Part shown: positions 37,072 to 47,553 of the stretch, piece after piece | Layout of the letters: the number at the start of each line of letters is the position of its first letter | Numbering within the stretch: position 1 is the stretch's first letter | Assembly (NCBI RefSeq): GCF_000317435.1 | Contig: NC_019751.1 | Coordinates: forward strand, 2,232,001 to 2,296,000 | Origin: Calothrix sp. PCC 6303 | GTDB taxonomy: Bacteria > Cyanobacteriota > Cyanobacteriia > Cyanobacteriales > Nostocaceae | Reading direction: 5' to 3' | DNA: 64,000 nt | Position numbers and translations under genes: made by a program | The notes under the pieces: generated by a model | Told to the model about the DNA's origin: nothing | What the model saw: only the letters and a program-made list of their open reading frames with translations | Database searches by the model: none

Positions 37072-38139
37072 TTTATCCTCCGCTCTGTGATTCAGTGCGG
37101 TAGAAGCCCCAAATACCTGATTAAAGTTTTAATGAATCGTTGATGTGAGAAGCTACTCTCACTAATTTTGTTTTGAATTTTGCTGTCAGTAACTTGCTTA
37201 ATATATTTCGTAATTATTAAGACAAATGACTCTGTCAGTGGCAGTATACATTCATGTTAAACAAATGGATCACTATATCCTCAGTACATGCAGATTAGAA
37301 TCGGTATTTAGGTTGTTTAATCATTCGGTTATCGCTAGATACGAATTATTGTGCAACATTGTATACAAATTAAAACCCTCGTGTATATACTGATTTTGTT
37401 AACTCGTACTGTTAATAAATAACATGTAGTTTAAATCACTGCTACAAAAACATAGCTTCTTCACATAATTTTTGAAATGCTTCACAGCTTGTTAAAGTCT
37501 ATGTAAAGTATCCTGAGCCTACAAGTATATACTGAATTATGTTTGTTTAATATCAAAACTTTATAAGGTTTCACCTAGATATCAGTAATTGTACATGTAT
37601 TTAGACCTGTTTAAGAAGGAAAATTCTTCGTAGATTTAATTTCTAGTATCATTTCGATCTATAAAACAAAGGTCTTTGCTAACTCATAACGAATTAGTGA
37701 AGACCTCTATTGTAAAGACTTAGAGATGCCACCACTATCCTCTATGCATTTATCTGAGGATATCTACCAAATAAGCCGACTCTGCTTAATATTTGAACAA
37801 TTGACAAGGATATAATCACGGACAAAGACAGTGCTTTGTGAAGAATATTTAAGGTTAAAGTGAATTTAATACTATCTACATAGTGACGTTTCCAAAATTC
37901 AAACTTCTACTTTCCAGTGCTATTTTCAGCAGGATTGAATCAATATCAATATTCAATCATCAAGCTGATAAATGCTTTTTGACAGTCTATTTTTATTGCA
38001 TTAGTTTCCGATAGCTGACAAAAGCAGCCCGTGAAGGACTCATGGAAGACGTAGAATGAGTAAATTTATACCCATGTCAATATCTTAGTGTTGCGGGCAT
38101 CTTGCCCGCGTCTTATATCAAAATTAGATGCGTCGCAGG
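37072..38139. other. 1.07 kb spacer upstream of the lasso-type cluster
   Basis: No gene seen on either strand, and no remnant of a B2-type Cys-His-Asp protease recognised. The sequence is AT-rich (near 37190-37620 strongly so) and must contain the promoter of the PqqD-first operon. A small direct-repeat-like fragment (GGGCATCTTGCCCGCG near 38096-38111) resembles part of repeat C. Confidence 0.55.
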
Positions 38140-38802
38140 TTAACCCTTGACTCCAGCGAATAATTCTGCAAAATTTTGGGGTGCAACTTCTGGTTTAGCG
38201 ATTATTTCCACGACTTTGTTCCGTGCTGAAGTTTCAAATAACGCTTCGACGCAAACTTTAGCAACCTTTTGTCGAGGTATACTACCATCAAATAGGGTGT
38301 CGGCATTTTCCATGATAATTACATCGTCGTTGTCTTCATTTTTTAGCCCTCCTGGTCTGACAATGGTATATGTTAAACCGCTATTCTGGATATATTCCTC
38401 AGCTTGTTTTTTCCAAACCAGAATTAACCAAAATAGATTCAGGGGGTGAAATAGCTGTGAAACACACAGGGAGGAAACTAAAATAAAGTGTTCAATTCCT
38501 TTAGCTTTGGCTGCATTAACCAAATTTTTGGTACCTTCTAAATCGACTTTGTAGGGTCCTGTTGGGTCTAAACTGGGTTTTGCACCTGCGGCACAGATAA
38601 CTACGGTACTATCACCAAGGGCAGATATTAAGGTTTCGGGTGATAAAACGTCACCTTCTATTAACTCCACTCCAGCGGGTAATATTTCTCTAGCTTTGGT
38701 GATATCTCTAACAAATGCGCGCACGGGAATTTGCCGTATCATCAGTTCTTGGACGATGCGACGACCTGTTTCTCCTGTTGCACCGGCGACAAAAGCTTTC
38801 AT
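38140..38802 (-). CDS. NAD(P)-binding SDR / NmrA-like protein
   Basis: A 220-residue atypical short-chain dehydrogenase. Rossmann motif VAGATGETGRRIVQEL at residues 4-19, then VELIEGDVLSPETL and a STVVICAAGA strand. It lacks the full YxxxK catalytic pair, as in NmrA/HSCARG-like sensors and chloroplast SDRs such as those of the Tic62 kind. Possible roles are redox sensing or an isomerase-type activity; unassigned. Stands alone on the minus strand. Confidence 0.88.
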   Translation of the reverse strand: MKAFVAGATGETGRRIVQELMIRQIPVRAFVRDITKAREILPAGVELIEGDVLSPETLISALGDSTVVICAAGAKPSLDPTGPYKVDLEGTKNLVNAAKAKGIEHFILVSSLCVSQLFHPLNLFWLILVWKKQAEEYIQNSGLTYTIVRPGGLKNEDNDDVIIMENADTLFDGSIPRQKVAKVCVEALFETSARNKVVEIIAKPEVAPQNFAELFAGVKG

Positions 38803-38978
38803 AATTAACGCTATCCTAAGAAACTAAACATGTTTTTTTCCATTCTCTATTGTATAGATTCTATGAATTTAGGAACATCCGCTTAAGGTTTTGGTAAAAA
38901 TGGAATTTGAGTATGAAACCTTGTATCCAGGAATGGGAACTATTTATTTAAGTAGATAAAAATATAGGAACGCAGCTT

Positions 38979-39659
38979 ATGATTTCAAAAGATCAAGATT
39001 ATCAAGCAGTAGAAATGACAAGGGAAGGGGTCTTATCTGTGACTTCTAGTCTGATTGATGCTGAAGAAATGATTTTAGATACTAATTCGGCAGCGATAAA
39101 CAAATTTTATACTCATCATAGCGATCGCATGGCTATGGAAGCCCCTGCAAATGTTGTCGCTGACTATCTCAATAGTCATAAAACTTGGTTTTCCCGTTGT
39201 GCTGAACCAATGAAGGTGCAACCTTTAGGGGAAAATGGTTATGCTTTGGTAATTGGCAGATTTGGTGCTTTTAACTATGAGGTTGAACCCCAAATCGGCT
39301 TAGAACTCTTACCTTCGGATGCTGGAGTCTATCGCATTCGTACAATCCCCACTCCCGACTATACTCCTCCCGGCTACGATGTTGATTATCGTGCTTCCCT
39401 ACATTTGGTGGAGACTACTGCTGATGATTTTAATTCTCAAATGCTAACGCATGTGGAATGGGAATTAGATTTAACAGTGCATATTCATTTTCCGAAGTTT
39501 ATTCAACGTTTACCAAAATCTCTGATTCAGTCTACAGGCGATCGCTTACTCAATCAAATCGTGCGTCAGGTTTCCCGTCGTCTGACTCGCAAAGTCCAAG
39601 AAGATTTTCACAGTTCCATAGGTGTGCCTTTTTCATGTAAACGTAAAAATGTCAAGTAG
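38979..39659 (+). CDS. DUF1997 family protein
   Basis: A 226-residue protein with the DUF1997 pattern found in cyanobacteria and plant plastids: VVADYLNSHKTWFSRCAEPM, then VQPLGENGYALVIGRFG, FNYEVEPQIGLELLP and WELDLTVHIHFPKFIQRLP near the end. Fold probably START-like (SRPBCC). Function unknown. A ribosome site AGGAACGCAGCTT lies before ATG 38979. Confidence 0.85.
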   Translation: MISKDQDYQAVEMTREGVLSVTSSLIDAEEMILDTNSAAINKFYTHHSDRMAMEAPANVVADYLNSHKTWFSRCAEPMKVQPLGENGYALVIGRFGAFNYEVEPQIGLELLPSDAGVYRIRTIPTPDYTPPGYDVDYRASLHLVETTADDFNSQMLTHVEWELDLTVHIHFPKFIQRLPKSLIQSTGDRLLNQIVRQVSRRLTRKVQEDFHSSIGVPFSCKRKNVK

Positions 39660-39736
39660 TATGCAAAAAAATCAGTTATCAGTAATAGATGCGTAGCGGA
39701 TAACCACAGGCTACATTTACCCACATCAATCAAATC

Positions 39737-39792
39737 ACTGATAACTGTTCACTGTTCACTGATCACTGTTCACTGATTACTGATAACTGATT
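39737..39792. repeat. STRR array: eight tandem ACTGxxx heptamers
   Basis: Eight uninterrupted 7-bp units begin at 39737, 39744, 39751, 39758, 39765, 39772, 39779 and 39786. They are ACTGATA, ACTGTTC (three), ACTGATC, ACTGATT and variants. The array ends exactly at the stop codon of the minus-strand DUF4079 gene. Similar five-unit array at 61165-61199. Confidence 0.9.
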
Positions 39793-40262
39793 TAAGCTTT
39801 ACTCAAGATGCGCTGCACAATTTGCACACCAGTAAAAGCTTGCCATGTAAAAAATCCCAGCAAAGTGAAATTAATTAAAATGTGGGTTGTTCTTGCCCAA
39901 TTTGCCCCTTTCTGCATGTAGGGAGATAGCGCTGCCGAGAGGGCAATTAAGCTTGTCATTGCTAATCCAACTATGAGATGAGGTCCAAAAAACAATTTAC
40001 CGTTATTAATGTATGTGACAGCCATCCCTCCGATAGAACCTGCCACCATTAAACCCAGGAGAATTGAACCCATCTGGAAATGACGGTTATTGAACTTACC
40101 CTTAATTAATTCCTTTTTTTCATCACCTGTAGCACTACGAGTACGTTGAACTTGTAAACCCAAGTAAGCTGCGTAAAGCGAAAGCAGCAATAAACCCCAC
40201 ATCATCACTGGGTGAAAGAAATTTAGTGCGTATTTTACCGATGGAGATAATTCCAAATTCAT
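39792..40262 (-). CDS. DUF4079 membrane protein
   Basis: About 156 residues from ATG at 40262, chosen because AGGGGAAACACG provides a ribosome site; the TTG at 40277 overlaps it. Four hydrophobic spans carry conserved His residues (FFHPVMMWGLLL, NRHFQMGSILLG, FFGPHLIVGLAM, WARTTHILINFTLLG). The His spacing suggests a b-type haem or quinone-linked membrane protein, but DUF4079 function is unknown. Probably in a cytoplasmic or thylakoid membrane. Confidence 0.88.
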   Translation of the reverse strand: MNLELSPSVKYALNFFHPVMMWGLLLLSLYAAYLGLQVQRTRSATGDEKKELIKGKFNNRHFQMGSILLGLMVAGSIGGMAVTYINNGKLFFGPHLIVGLAMTSLIALSAALSPYMQKGANWARTTHILINFTLLGFFTWQAFTGVQIVQRILSKA

Positions 40263-40444
40263 CGTGTTTCCCCTCAATCTTAAATCTTCATAAAAATTAG
40301 CATAACTTTTTTTACAACTTTCGCAGATGATTTAGTTCCAAATCCTGTGAAAATAAGGATACGAGAGTTTTGGAAAACCCTACCTAGTTGGGTCAGAAAT
40401 ACCTCATCTGACTTAGTGAACATTGCACAGCCCATCGAACCTAA

Positions 40445-41749
40445 ATGACTTCAAATCAAGATACATTGCTACTTTTGGCGGCGCAAAGTGGCGATATCAA
40501 AAAAGTGCGATCGCTTTTAGCCATTGATGCCGATGCTAGCGTATGCGATCGCACTGGAACATCAGCACTGATGTATGCTGCTAATTATGGCTATGTAGAA
40601 ATTGTGCGATCGCTAATTGATGCCAAAGCTGATATTAACTATCGTCGTCAACGTTTCGGTTTAACGGCTTTGATGTTGGCAACAGCAGCCAAACAATTGG
40701 ATGTTGTCAAATTGATAATTGAAAAAGGTGCAAATGTCAATATCAAAAATGAAGATGGTAGTACAGCCCTGATGGCGGCTGTCACAAAGGGTAATATTGA
40801 TCTTGTAAATACCCTACTGGCTGCGGGTGCCGATGTGGATATTCGAGATCATGATGACGACACAGCCTTAAAAATTGCCATCAAACAGGAATATATTCCC
40901 ATAGTTGAGGCAATTATCAACGCTGGTGCCGATATAAATAGTCAAGATGAATCAGGAGAAACAGTTCTCATGTTAGCTGCTGATTTAGGTAAAGTCGAAA
41001 TCATCGAAATTTTATTGGCAGCAGGGGCAGATGTAACACTACAAAATATTCATGGTGATACAGCACTTTTAGCAGCAGCAGCTTCTGAACATAGTGGCAC
41101 AGGTTTGGTAGGTGAAGCGATCGCATCTTTAATTATTGCCTCTGGTGCCGACGTTAATCACCAAGATAAAGACGGAGAAACAGCTTTACATATCGCTACC
41201 GTGGAAGGTTTTGTTGATGTTGTTGAAGTCCTACTCAAGCGAGGTGCCAATGTCGAAATCAAAAATCGTCTTGGTGATACTCCCCTATTAGTCGCTTCTC
41301 TCCAAGGACACAGCCAAATCGTTACAGCCTTACTGCTTCATGGTGCTAATGTCAATATCAGCAATGCCGGAGAAAATCCCCTCACCTTAGCCATTAATCA
41401 ACCAGACTCAGATACCATCAAATCTTTACTGGAATTTGGCGCTAATCCCAATAGCCAAACCCAAGATGGTAAAACCGTCCTACTTAAAGCCGCTGAACGT
41501 GGTTTCAGCCAAATTATAGAAATGCTAGTTGCTAAAGGTGCTGATGTTAACTTCCAAGATGCCATGGGGGCAACACCTTTGATGTGGGCAGCATCACGGG
41601 ATGATAGTAAATCTTTACAAACATTACTAACAGCTGGAGCCAACACAAACACAAAAAATAAAGGAGGTTACACAGCCTTGATGTTAGCAGAGTTTAATCA
41701 CCATCAAAAGATTATCGAAATCCTGAAGACATTTGGTGCTAGTGAGTAG
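40445..41749 (+). CDS. Ankyrin-repeat protein
   Basis: A 434-residue protein composed almost wholly of about twelve ankyrin repeats of 33 residues, each with GxTALMxAA...G...IVxxLLxxGADVN. There is no signal peptide and no other domain, so it is a cytosolic scaffold or adaptor. Partner unknown. Followed by a symmetrical hairpin that can serve both this gene and the convergent TPR gene. Confidence 0.95.
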   Translation: MTSNQDTLLLLAAQSGDIKKVRSLLAIDADASVCDRTGTSALMYAANYGYVEIVRSLIDAKADINYRRQRFGLTALMLATAAKQLDVVKLIIEKGANVNIKNEDGSTALMAAVTKGNIDLVNTLLAAGADVDIRDHDDDTALKIAIKQEYIPIVEAIINAGADINSQDESGETVLMLAADLGKVEIIEILLAAGADVTLQNIHGDTALLAAAASEHSGTGLVGEAIASLIIASGADVNHQDKDGETALHIATVEGFVDVVEVLLKRGANVEIKNRLGDTPLLVASLQGHSQIVTALLLHGANVNISNAGENPLTLAINQPDSDTIKSLLEFGANPNSQTQDGKTVLLKAAERGFSQIIEMLVAKGADVNFQDAMGATPLMWAASRDDSKSLQTLLTAGANTNTKNKGGYTALMLAEFNHHQKIIEILKTFGASE

Positions 41750-41790
41750 TTTATTTTTATTTTGACGGTTGTGTACAGATCCATAATTCC

Positions 41791-41819
41791 GTAGAGACGT
41801 AGCAATGCTACGTCTCTAC
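41791..41819. terminator. Bidirectional hairpin between convergent genes
   Basis: GTAGAGACGTAGCA and TGCTACGTCTCTAC form a stem with almost no loop. Outer GACGGTTGT and ACAACCGTC can extend the pairing, and ATTTTT follows on the plus strand. This hairpin sequence is a familiar interspersed repeat of cyanobacterial genomes used here as a terminator. Confidence 0.75.
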
Positions 41820-41873
41820 AACCGTCATTTTTATCTTGATAGACTACTACTGCCTACTGCCCACTGCCTTATC

Positions 41874-44800
41874 CTAATTCCAACTTCCAGAGATCTTGAA
41901 TGTAGCCCAATAGTAGGGATGACTGTAGAGTTTGCTATCTGGAGGAAGATTGTGATTTTTATCTAGTTGGCTGGTAACGTGGGCATAGGAATACTTAGTT
42001 TTAGTTTCTCTGGAAGATATTGGATCAAGTAAGAGTTGATACCATTGTTTTAATTCGCTGATGGTAAGTTCTTTTAACCATTTTGTGGCTTCATCTAGGG
42101 CAATGCTGGGGGTTTTGCCAGCTTGGAGTCGGCGATAAAATTCAATGATGATTAGGGCTGTAGCGTTGGGTTCTGGATGCCATTGGTAGCAAAGAACATG
42201 GCTGACTCCTATTGTCAATAGGACATTGGCAACATCAATATATTCTGTGGGGATAAATTTATTTTCATTAATTAGATTTTGACTACCTGAGAGAATAAAA
42301 AGTTGACAGTTTGCCAGAGAATTTTGGCAAATTTCTGCTAGATTCAGATTCTCTTCACCTAAAATCAGTTGGGATGCTTGGGGGTGGTTTAAATAATTTA
42401 TTGTTTCTCCAGTAAAATGGTAGATATTCAGGTTATTTGCTAAAGCGGATTTGCAGGTGTATTTTACTGCTTGATTTCCTGGAATTCTTTGGCAATTATT
42501 AAATATTTTGGGGATGATTTCTAGTTCTAAATTAGCAGGTATTGCAGCAGGTTCAATACTAACTAAACTTTGTTTATTGGTAATTAACGAGGATTGATTT
42601 AGTAGTGATAAACCAATATCAACATTAGGTAAATAACTAATTGGGCAAGTTACCTGAAATTCAGAGTTTTCTGTTTCCTGGGGAGATTGAATTTGAAATA
42701 AAGCATGAATAGGAAAACGACATAAATCCCGGTGAGGAATCAAGATTAATTGCTCAATTCCTTCTAATTCATGCTCAATTGCGGAGATATTCAGAATTTC
42801 TCGCAGATTTACTAATCTTTGTTCCATTCCTGCATACCAAGAATGCTGATTGAAGCTTTCTTGATAATTGGGGGTATCAGTAAGCTGTTGGTGGTGAAAA
42901 TCCCATTCTGTAATCCAGTCTTCCAATGAAACTAATCGCTCAACTACTTCAGGAACTGGATATTCGTTAGCACCTTCAACATTAAATACAGGTGTAAACA
43001 CGAGTATTGGTTCTGGATGGCTGAACTTGATTACAAAACTCCGAAGTCCGCAGGGGGTTATAAACCAATAAGCGATCGCTGTTTTGGGATTTAATAGTTT
43101 TTGGATGCTATGGTATTGAGGTGTGGAGATTGGTTGATTGCTATCCCACAGCATTAATTCCCAGCATTGATTCCGGCTGTATTCAGCAAATTCTAAAGCT
43201 TCTACCAAATCCCCAGACTGTGCAGCAACATCAACTGCCAGTTGTCCTAAACCAATAAATCTCAGGTGTAAATCTCTTTTTTCCCTATCGCTGCGGTGGG
43301 GTTGATTAATTAATGTTTGCAGAAGATTATTTGCACAGATATGGAATTGTTGTGCTTGTTTAACATCACCAAAGCCTAAAAGTACAACAATTATGCTTTG
43401 TAATACTTCCAAATTCAGTTCGGGAAAACTTTCTGGAGTTAGGGTTTCCAGCGCTTTATTGTAGGATTCTATCGCTTTTGACCAATCATCGTGAATAAAT
43501 GAGTAGCGGCGACCTCTTTGGTAATAACTATCACCTAATCCTAAGTATAAACGCCCAATTCCTTCAGGGTATGTATTGGAATTGACGTAATAAACTGATT
43601 CGGCATAGGTAGCCAGTTTCCCATCTAAACCACGACTATTGAGGTAGGGATTTTCGGCAACAATGGCACTGTAGGAAGCTAAGTAGGAGTCGAAAGTGGT
43701 TGATTTGGCGGCAGTATTAGCCCTTGCCAGCCAAGCTTCCCAGTAATCAGATTGAATTTGCAGCGCATAATCATAGGAGAGGATAGCAGCTTCCAGTTCT
43801 CCCTGTGAGGCGAGTAATACGCCTCGATTATACCAAGCTGTGTGGAAATTAGGCTCGATATTGAGGGCGCAATCGTAGGATGCGATCGCTTCTTGAGTTT
43901 CTCCTAGTTTTTCCCAAGCTATCGCCTGATTAAACCACGCTAAATAAAGATTTGGTTCAATTTCTAAGGCTTTATTCCAAGAAACGATTGCTTCGTACCA
44001 CTGTTGGAGATGTGCTTGAATTACACCTCTATCAATCCAAACTGCATGGAGGCTAGGATTGAGTTCCAAGGCATTATCATAGGAAGCGATCGCTTGTTGG
44101 TATTGTCCTGATTTTTCGAGGGCATTTCCGCGTAAATACCAAAGTTCATGATTACCTGGTTGGGATTTGAGGGCTTTTTGGAAGGAAATTACCGCATCTT
44201 CCCAACGCTGGAGATGTAACTGTGATAAGCCCCGTTGATGCCAAATTATACTTTGCTCTGGTTGAATTTCAATTGCTTCATCAAAGGAAGTCACTGCTTC
44301 GGCATATTGTTGATTTTCTGCCAAGGCAACACCGCGATGGTACCAGTTTTCTGGGTCGTAGGGTTGTAATCGGGTGGTTTGATCGTAACTATAAATCGCT
44401 TCGGGAATTTTACCCAGCTTTAATAATGCTAAACTGCGACCCGACCAAGCTTCATTTGCTTCTGGATGAATTTCAATCACTTTATCAAAAGAAGCGATCG
44501 CATCATCATAGCGTCCCTGTTCAGCCAGAATCACAGCGCGATTTAACCAAGCTTTGTAATAATCTGGTTTGACAACAATGGATTTTTCGTAAGAGGCGAT
44601 CGCTTCTTTGATGTAACCTAGATGGAACAACGCCAAACCACGATTAAACCAATATTCGTAGGCATCAGGAGTGATACTAATTGCCGTATCATAAGATGCG
44701 ATCGCCCCATTTAAATCACCAAATTTTGCCTGCTTCAAAGCCTGATAAAACCAAGCTTGCGCCCTACCAATGGCACTGGGGTGGGGAGGTGCATCAATAA

Positions 44801-45935
44801 AAACCTGTGCAGTATTATTAACAGGAATTGATGTGAGTCTTTCTACCAAACTCCCACTATGCTGTAACCTAATCCACAACTCATCTAAGCTGACTAAAGT
44901 GGCAGCTTCACCTGACCTTTGTAGCAATTTATCCCAATTCACCGCCGCCGGGGTTGGAGGTGGTGTAGCAATTTCTACCTGGTCTTGCCATGCCAACTCA
45001 CCCAAATCATTGATTACTTCAACATCGCTGCCAAGTTCTTCTAATTTTGGTGCGGCTGATATTTCTGTAATTGCAGGCTGGAATTCTCCAACTTCTTGCA
45101 GTTCATCATCTTCAATTACATCCCCTGCTACCCACAATTCCTCTCCATATTCCCGAATTAAATTGTGTCCTGGAGTCTCCAAAGCATAATCTAAATCAGT
45201 TGCAGCGATTTCTGGATTAACAAATTCAATATAATCAACACCACTTTGGAACCCATCATCTACTGATGCTTCCCTGACTTCGCTTCCCCATAAAGCTTCC
45301 CCATACTCCCTTAACAATTCTTGCCCAGGGGAATTTTCAACCGTTGCGGGTATTTCCTCAACTGAGGAATCATTAGATTCACTGTCGTGATTCGTGTAGA
45401 CATCTTCTGCCCTATCATCCTCTGGAAATGGCAACATAGCGGCACTAGAATCTACATCAGTTGTGGTGACATCCTGCCAATAGGCAGCTTCCGAATTCCG
45501 CGTCAGCAAACGCATACCAATTTCTAAAGCCGAATCACCAACCACGCCAATTTCTAACTCACCCAACTGCACCATCCGAAACGCCAACTCATCATTAGGT
45601 ACAGGTGACCCCAATAAGCGATCGCCAAAAAACTGTAACCATTCTAACCAACGCTGATTATTAACCCGATGTTCGATTCGTTGCAGGTAACTAAGTGCCC
45701 ACTGTTGCCCTCGTGCTTGCTGCACACCCTCCAAAAGTTGGGTAAACAAAAATTCCAGATCAGCATTTGTCAGCGCAGGGGGCGATGGTATCGCCGTTTT
45801 CGCTGCCGCTGACTGATTAAACCGAACATTTTTGCTCCCAAATAGGCGTTGAAAGCAATGTTTAAGCCACTTGACTAGCCGACTGAGCATTTGCAACACA
45901 CTCGGATAACGTTTCTCATTGATTGTAGCGGTCAC
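41874..45935 (-). CDS. TPR-repeat protein with C-terminal CHAT-like domain
   Basis: A 1353-residue protein (start at 45935 or ATG 45890). Residues about 50-150 form an N-terminal module shared with the next gene upstream. An acidic linker follows, then about twelve tetratricopeptide repeats (for example AWYNRGVLLASQGELEAAIL) to residue 770, a second helical region, and a C-terminal CHAT-like domain. The CHAT His is in IYHFTGETI, but the place of the usual SACET nucleophile reads FILSGSQN, so the Cys is Ser or lost. It is therefore probably a non-proteolytic relative of the caspase-like CHAT proteins. Cytosolic; partner unknown. Confidence 0.88.
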   Translation of the reverse strand: MTATINEKRYPSVLQMLSRLVKWLKHCFQRLFGSKNVRFNQSAAAKTAIPSPPALTNADLEFLFTQLLEGVQQARGQQWALSYLQRIEHRVNNQRWLEWLQFFGDRLLGSPVPNDELAFRMVQLGELEIGVVGDSALEIGMRLLTRNSEAAYWQDVTTTDVDSSAAMLPFPEDDRAEDVYTNHDSESNDSSVEEIPATVENSPGQELLREYGEALWGSEVREASVDDGFQSGVDYIEFVNPEIAATDLDYALETPGHNLIREYGEELWVAGDVIEDDELQEVGEFQPAITEISAAPKLEELGSDVEVINDLGELAWQDQVEIATPPPTPAAVNWDKLLQRSGEAATLVSLDELWIRLQHSGSLVERLTSIPVNNTAQVFIDAPPHPSAIGRAQAWFYQALKQAKFGDLNGAIASYDTAISITPDAYEYWFNRGLALFHLGYIKEAIASYEKSIVVKPDYYKAWLNRAVILAEQGRYDDAIASFDKVIEIHPEANEAWSGRSLALLKLGKIPEAIYSYDQTTRLQPYDPENWYHRGVALAENQQYAEAVTSFDEAIEIQPEQSIIWHQRGLSQLHLQRWEDAVISFQKALKSQPGNHELWYLRGNALEKSGQYQQAIASYDNALELNPSLHAVWIDRGVIQAHLQQWYEAIVSWNKALEIEPNLYLAWFNQAIAWEKLGETQEAIASYDCALNIEPNFHTAWYNRGVLLASQGELEAAILSYDYALQIQSDYWEAWLARANTAAKSTTFDSYLASYSAIVAENPYLNSRGLDGKLATYAESVYYVNSNTYPEGIGRLYLGLGDSYYQRGRRYSFIHDDWSKAIESYNKALETLTPESFPELNLEVLQSIIVVLLGFGDVKQAQQFHICANNLLQTLINQPHRSDREKRDLHLRFIGLGQLAVDVAAQSGDLVEALEFAEYSRNQCWELMLWDSNQPISTPQYHSIQKLLNPKTAIAYWFITPCGLRSFVIKFSHPEPILVFTPVFNVEGANEYPVPEVVERLVSLEDWITEWDFHHQQLTDTPNYQESFNQHSWYAGMEQRLVNLREILNISAIEHELEGIEQLILIPHRDLCRFPIHALFQIQSPQETENSEFQVTCPISYLPNVDIGLSLLNQSSLITNKQSLVSIEPAAIPANLELEIIPKIFNNCQRIPGNQAVKYTCKSALANNLNIYHFTGETINYLNHPQASQLILGEENLNLAEICQNSLANCQLFILSGSQNLINENKFIPTEYIDVANVLLTIGVSHVLCYQWHPEPNATALIIIEFYRRLQAGKTPSIALDEATKWLKELTISELKQWYQLLLDPISSRETKTKYSYAHVTSQLDKNHNLPPDSKLYSHPYYWATFKISGSWN

Positions 45936-46294
45936 ACAGCGTGCCGCTGGTAGTTGAGCCTGCCAGAACTACGAATATCGCATTAGCAAACCAGAGATTT
46001 TTGCTTGATTAGCAAATCATTTGATACTCTAAAATTTTCAGTATGTCAATCAACACCCGGATAATTTTTGAGAAGCAAAAGATACCATAACACTCATATT
46101 GTCCTTCGCGCTATATTCTTGCGTACAACACTAAAAACTACAAGTCAATTCAGTACAATTGGAGAAGGAAAAAAGAAGAAGAGTGAATTCTGCAAGTAGC
46201 AAGCTACAGACAAGGCAGCTTTTGGGATCATCCGACTCCCAAAACTGCTGCCCCAACTCAAAACTGGTGACATAGCAACTGTCAAACAACTTTT
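45936..46294. other. Spacer between paralogous genes
   Basis: 359 bp without a gene. Near 46216-46252 GGCAGCTTTTGGGA and TCCCAAAACTGCTGCC can pair, forming a strong but imperfect hairpin that may end the upstream minus-strand transcript. Confidence 0.5.
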
Positions 46295-46963
46295 CTATTC
46301 CTCCACTATAGAAGTATCAGTCACTTCGCTAGCAGCTTCATGTTGAGCAATTAAAGCTTGAATAATTACGTCTGGATCATCAGTTTCAATTCCCACCTGC
46401 TGGGCAACAAGTTGCCGTAAGTTATCATCCTGCTGCATCAATGTCAACAATTGATCGAGGGTAATAGTTTGAAATTCACCATCTGGAGAAGCTTCAACTT
46501 CTTCTGTAGTCACCGGAATTTCATTATTTGGCTCTACATCTGGTCCTTGATACTCAATGATTGGATCAGGTTGATTACGTGCTAAAAGTTGCATCCCAAT
46601 ATCATGGGCAAGATCACCCACTTCACCAATTTGTAATTCTCCCAACTCCAATAAGCGGGAAGACATTTCATTATTAGGTGCAGGTGAAGCTAATAGCTTA
46701 TTCCCAAACTGCTTCAACCATTTTACCCAACGCTCAGTCGAAACTCGGTGTTCAATATTTTGTAACCATTTTAACGCCCAAGCTTGCCCCCGCGATTGAT
46801 GAACACCTGCCAATAACTCAATAAATAAAGACTCCAAATCACTATCATCTAAAGGTGGAGGTGCTTTCCGTTCGATGTTCGCTGTGGGTTTGACTGACTT
46901 AGATTTGCCCCCAAACAAACTTTGAAAAAAATCCTTAACCCATTGAACTATCCGCTTGAACAT
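46295..46963 (-). CDS. Stand-alone paralogue of TPR-CHAT N-terminal module
   Basis: A 222-residue protein. Residues 1-130 align throughout with the N-terminus of the downstream 1353-residue protein: VKDFFQSLFGGKS at the start, DLESLFIELLAGVHQSRGQ, ALKWLQNIEHRV and LGELQIGEVGDLA. The remaining 90 residues are acidic, Glu/Gln-rich, with LRQLVAQQVGIETDDPDVI near the end. An amphipathic basic first helix may bind membrane. I know no function for this module. It lies 359 bp upstream of its paralogue on the same strand and probably arose from it by duplication, or the reverse. Confidence 0.75.
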   Translation of the reverse strand: MFKRIVQWVKDFFQSLFGGKSKSVKPTANIERKAPPPLDDSDLESLFIELLAGVHQSRGQAWALKWLQNIEHRVSTERWVKWLKQFGNKLLASPAPNNEMSSRLLELGELQIGEVGDLAHDIGMQLLARNQPDPIIEYQGPDVEPNNEIPVTTEEVEASPDGEFQTITLDQLLTLMQQDDNLRQLVAQQVGIETDDPDVIIQALIAQHEAASEVTDTSIVEE

Positions 46964-47553
46964 CTACCCGCACCCTCACAAGTTGGTGTTTACCATAAAA
47001 TTGTAGCTATGTGCTGTACTTATGAGATTAATTAGCCCAGGAAAATCTATTGTCAAATTAAGATTTGATGATTATTCGTGCAAATAGTGGCTTTTTAATT
47101 TATTATTTAGTACATTAGTATTAAAATCCGAGCAAAAAAATTAAGTAAATAAAATTCAGTCTTCACATCCCCGGCTTCTTAAAGAAGTTGGGGATCTATA
47201 ACCAATTGAAAAATCCCAGGGATATTTGACTTTCCGCAGATCCATTGGAAATCAGGGTTTTAGAAGCTTCAGAAGTGATATTTTCAGCATTCTACCCAAA
47301 AATCATCATTTCTTGCTGCGTCTTGACTTCCCAACAATGTGAAAACTAAAGGCACATTGATCTATAAAATATTGAAGCATCTTTCGTAGGAAAATATTTT
47401 CTTCAGATGATTTGGCATCTACCTGTAGTGGCAACATTCACGAAGTCAGAGGAAACCTACCCTTGACAGGGCAAATTCTTTCTGATGACCCCTGCTTCGA
47501 TTTAACACTTATATTATTTACTTCTTTAAACTCAGTATTCAACTGTTGTCGCA
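46964..47553. other. 0.6 kb spacer upstream of dnaX
   Basis: AT-rich divergent region holding promoters for dnaX and the minus-strand paralogue gene. At 47168-47194 a palindromic repeat CCCCGGCTTCTT / AGAAGTTGGGG stands alone, a common interspersed hairpin of Nostoc-like genomes. No ORF supported. Confidence 0.55.

Noticed and set aside
39737-39792. CRISPR array
   Set aside because: The 7-bp units are directly tandem with no spacers; this is an STRR array. No cas genes are present.
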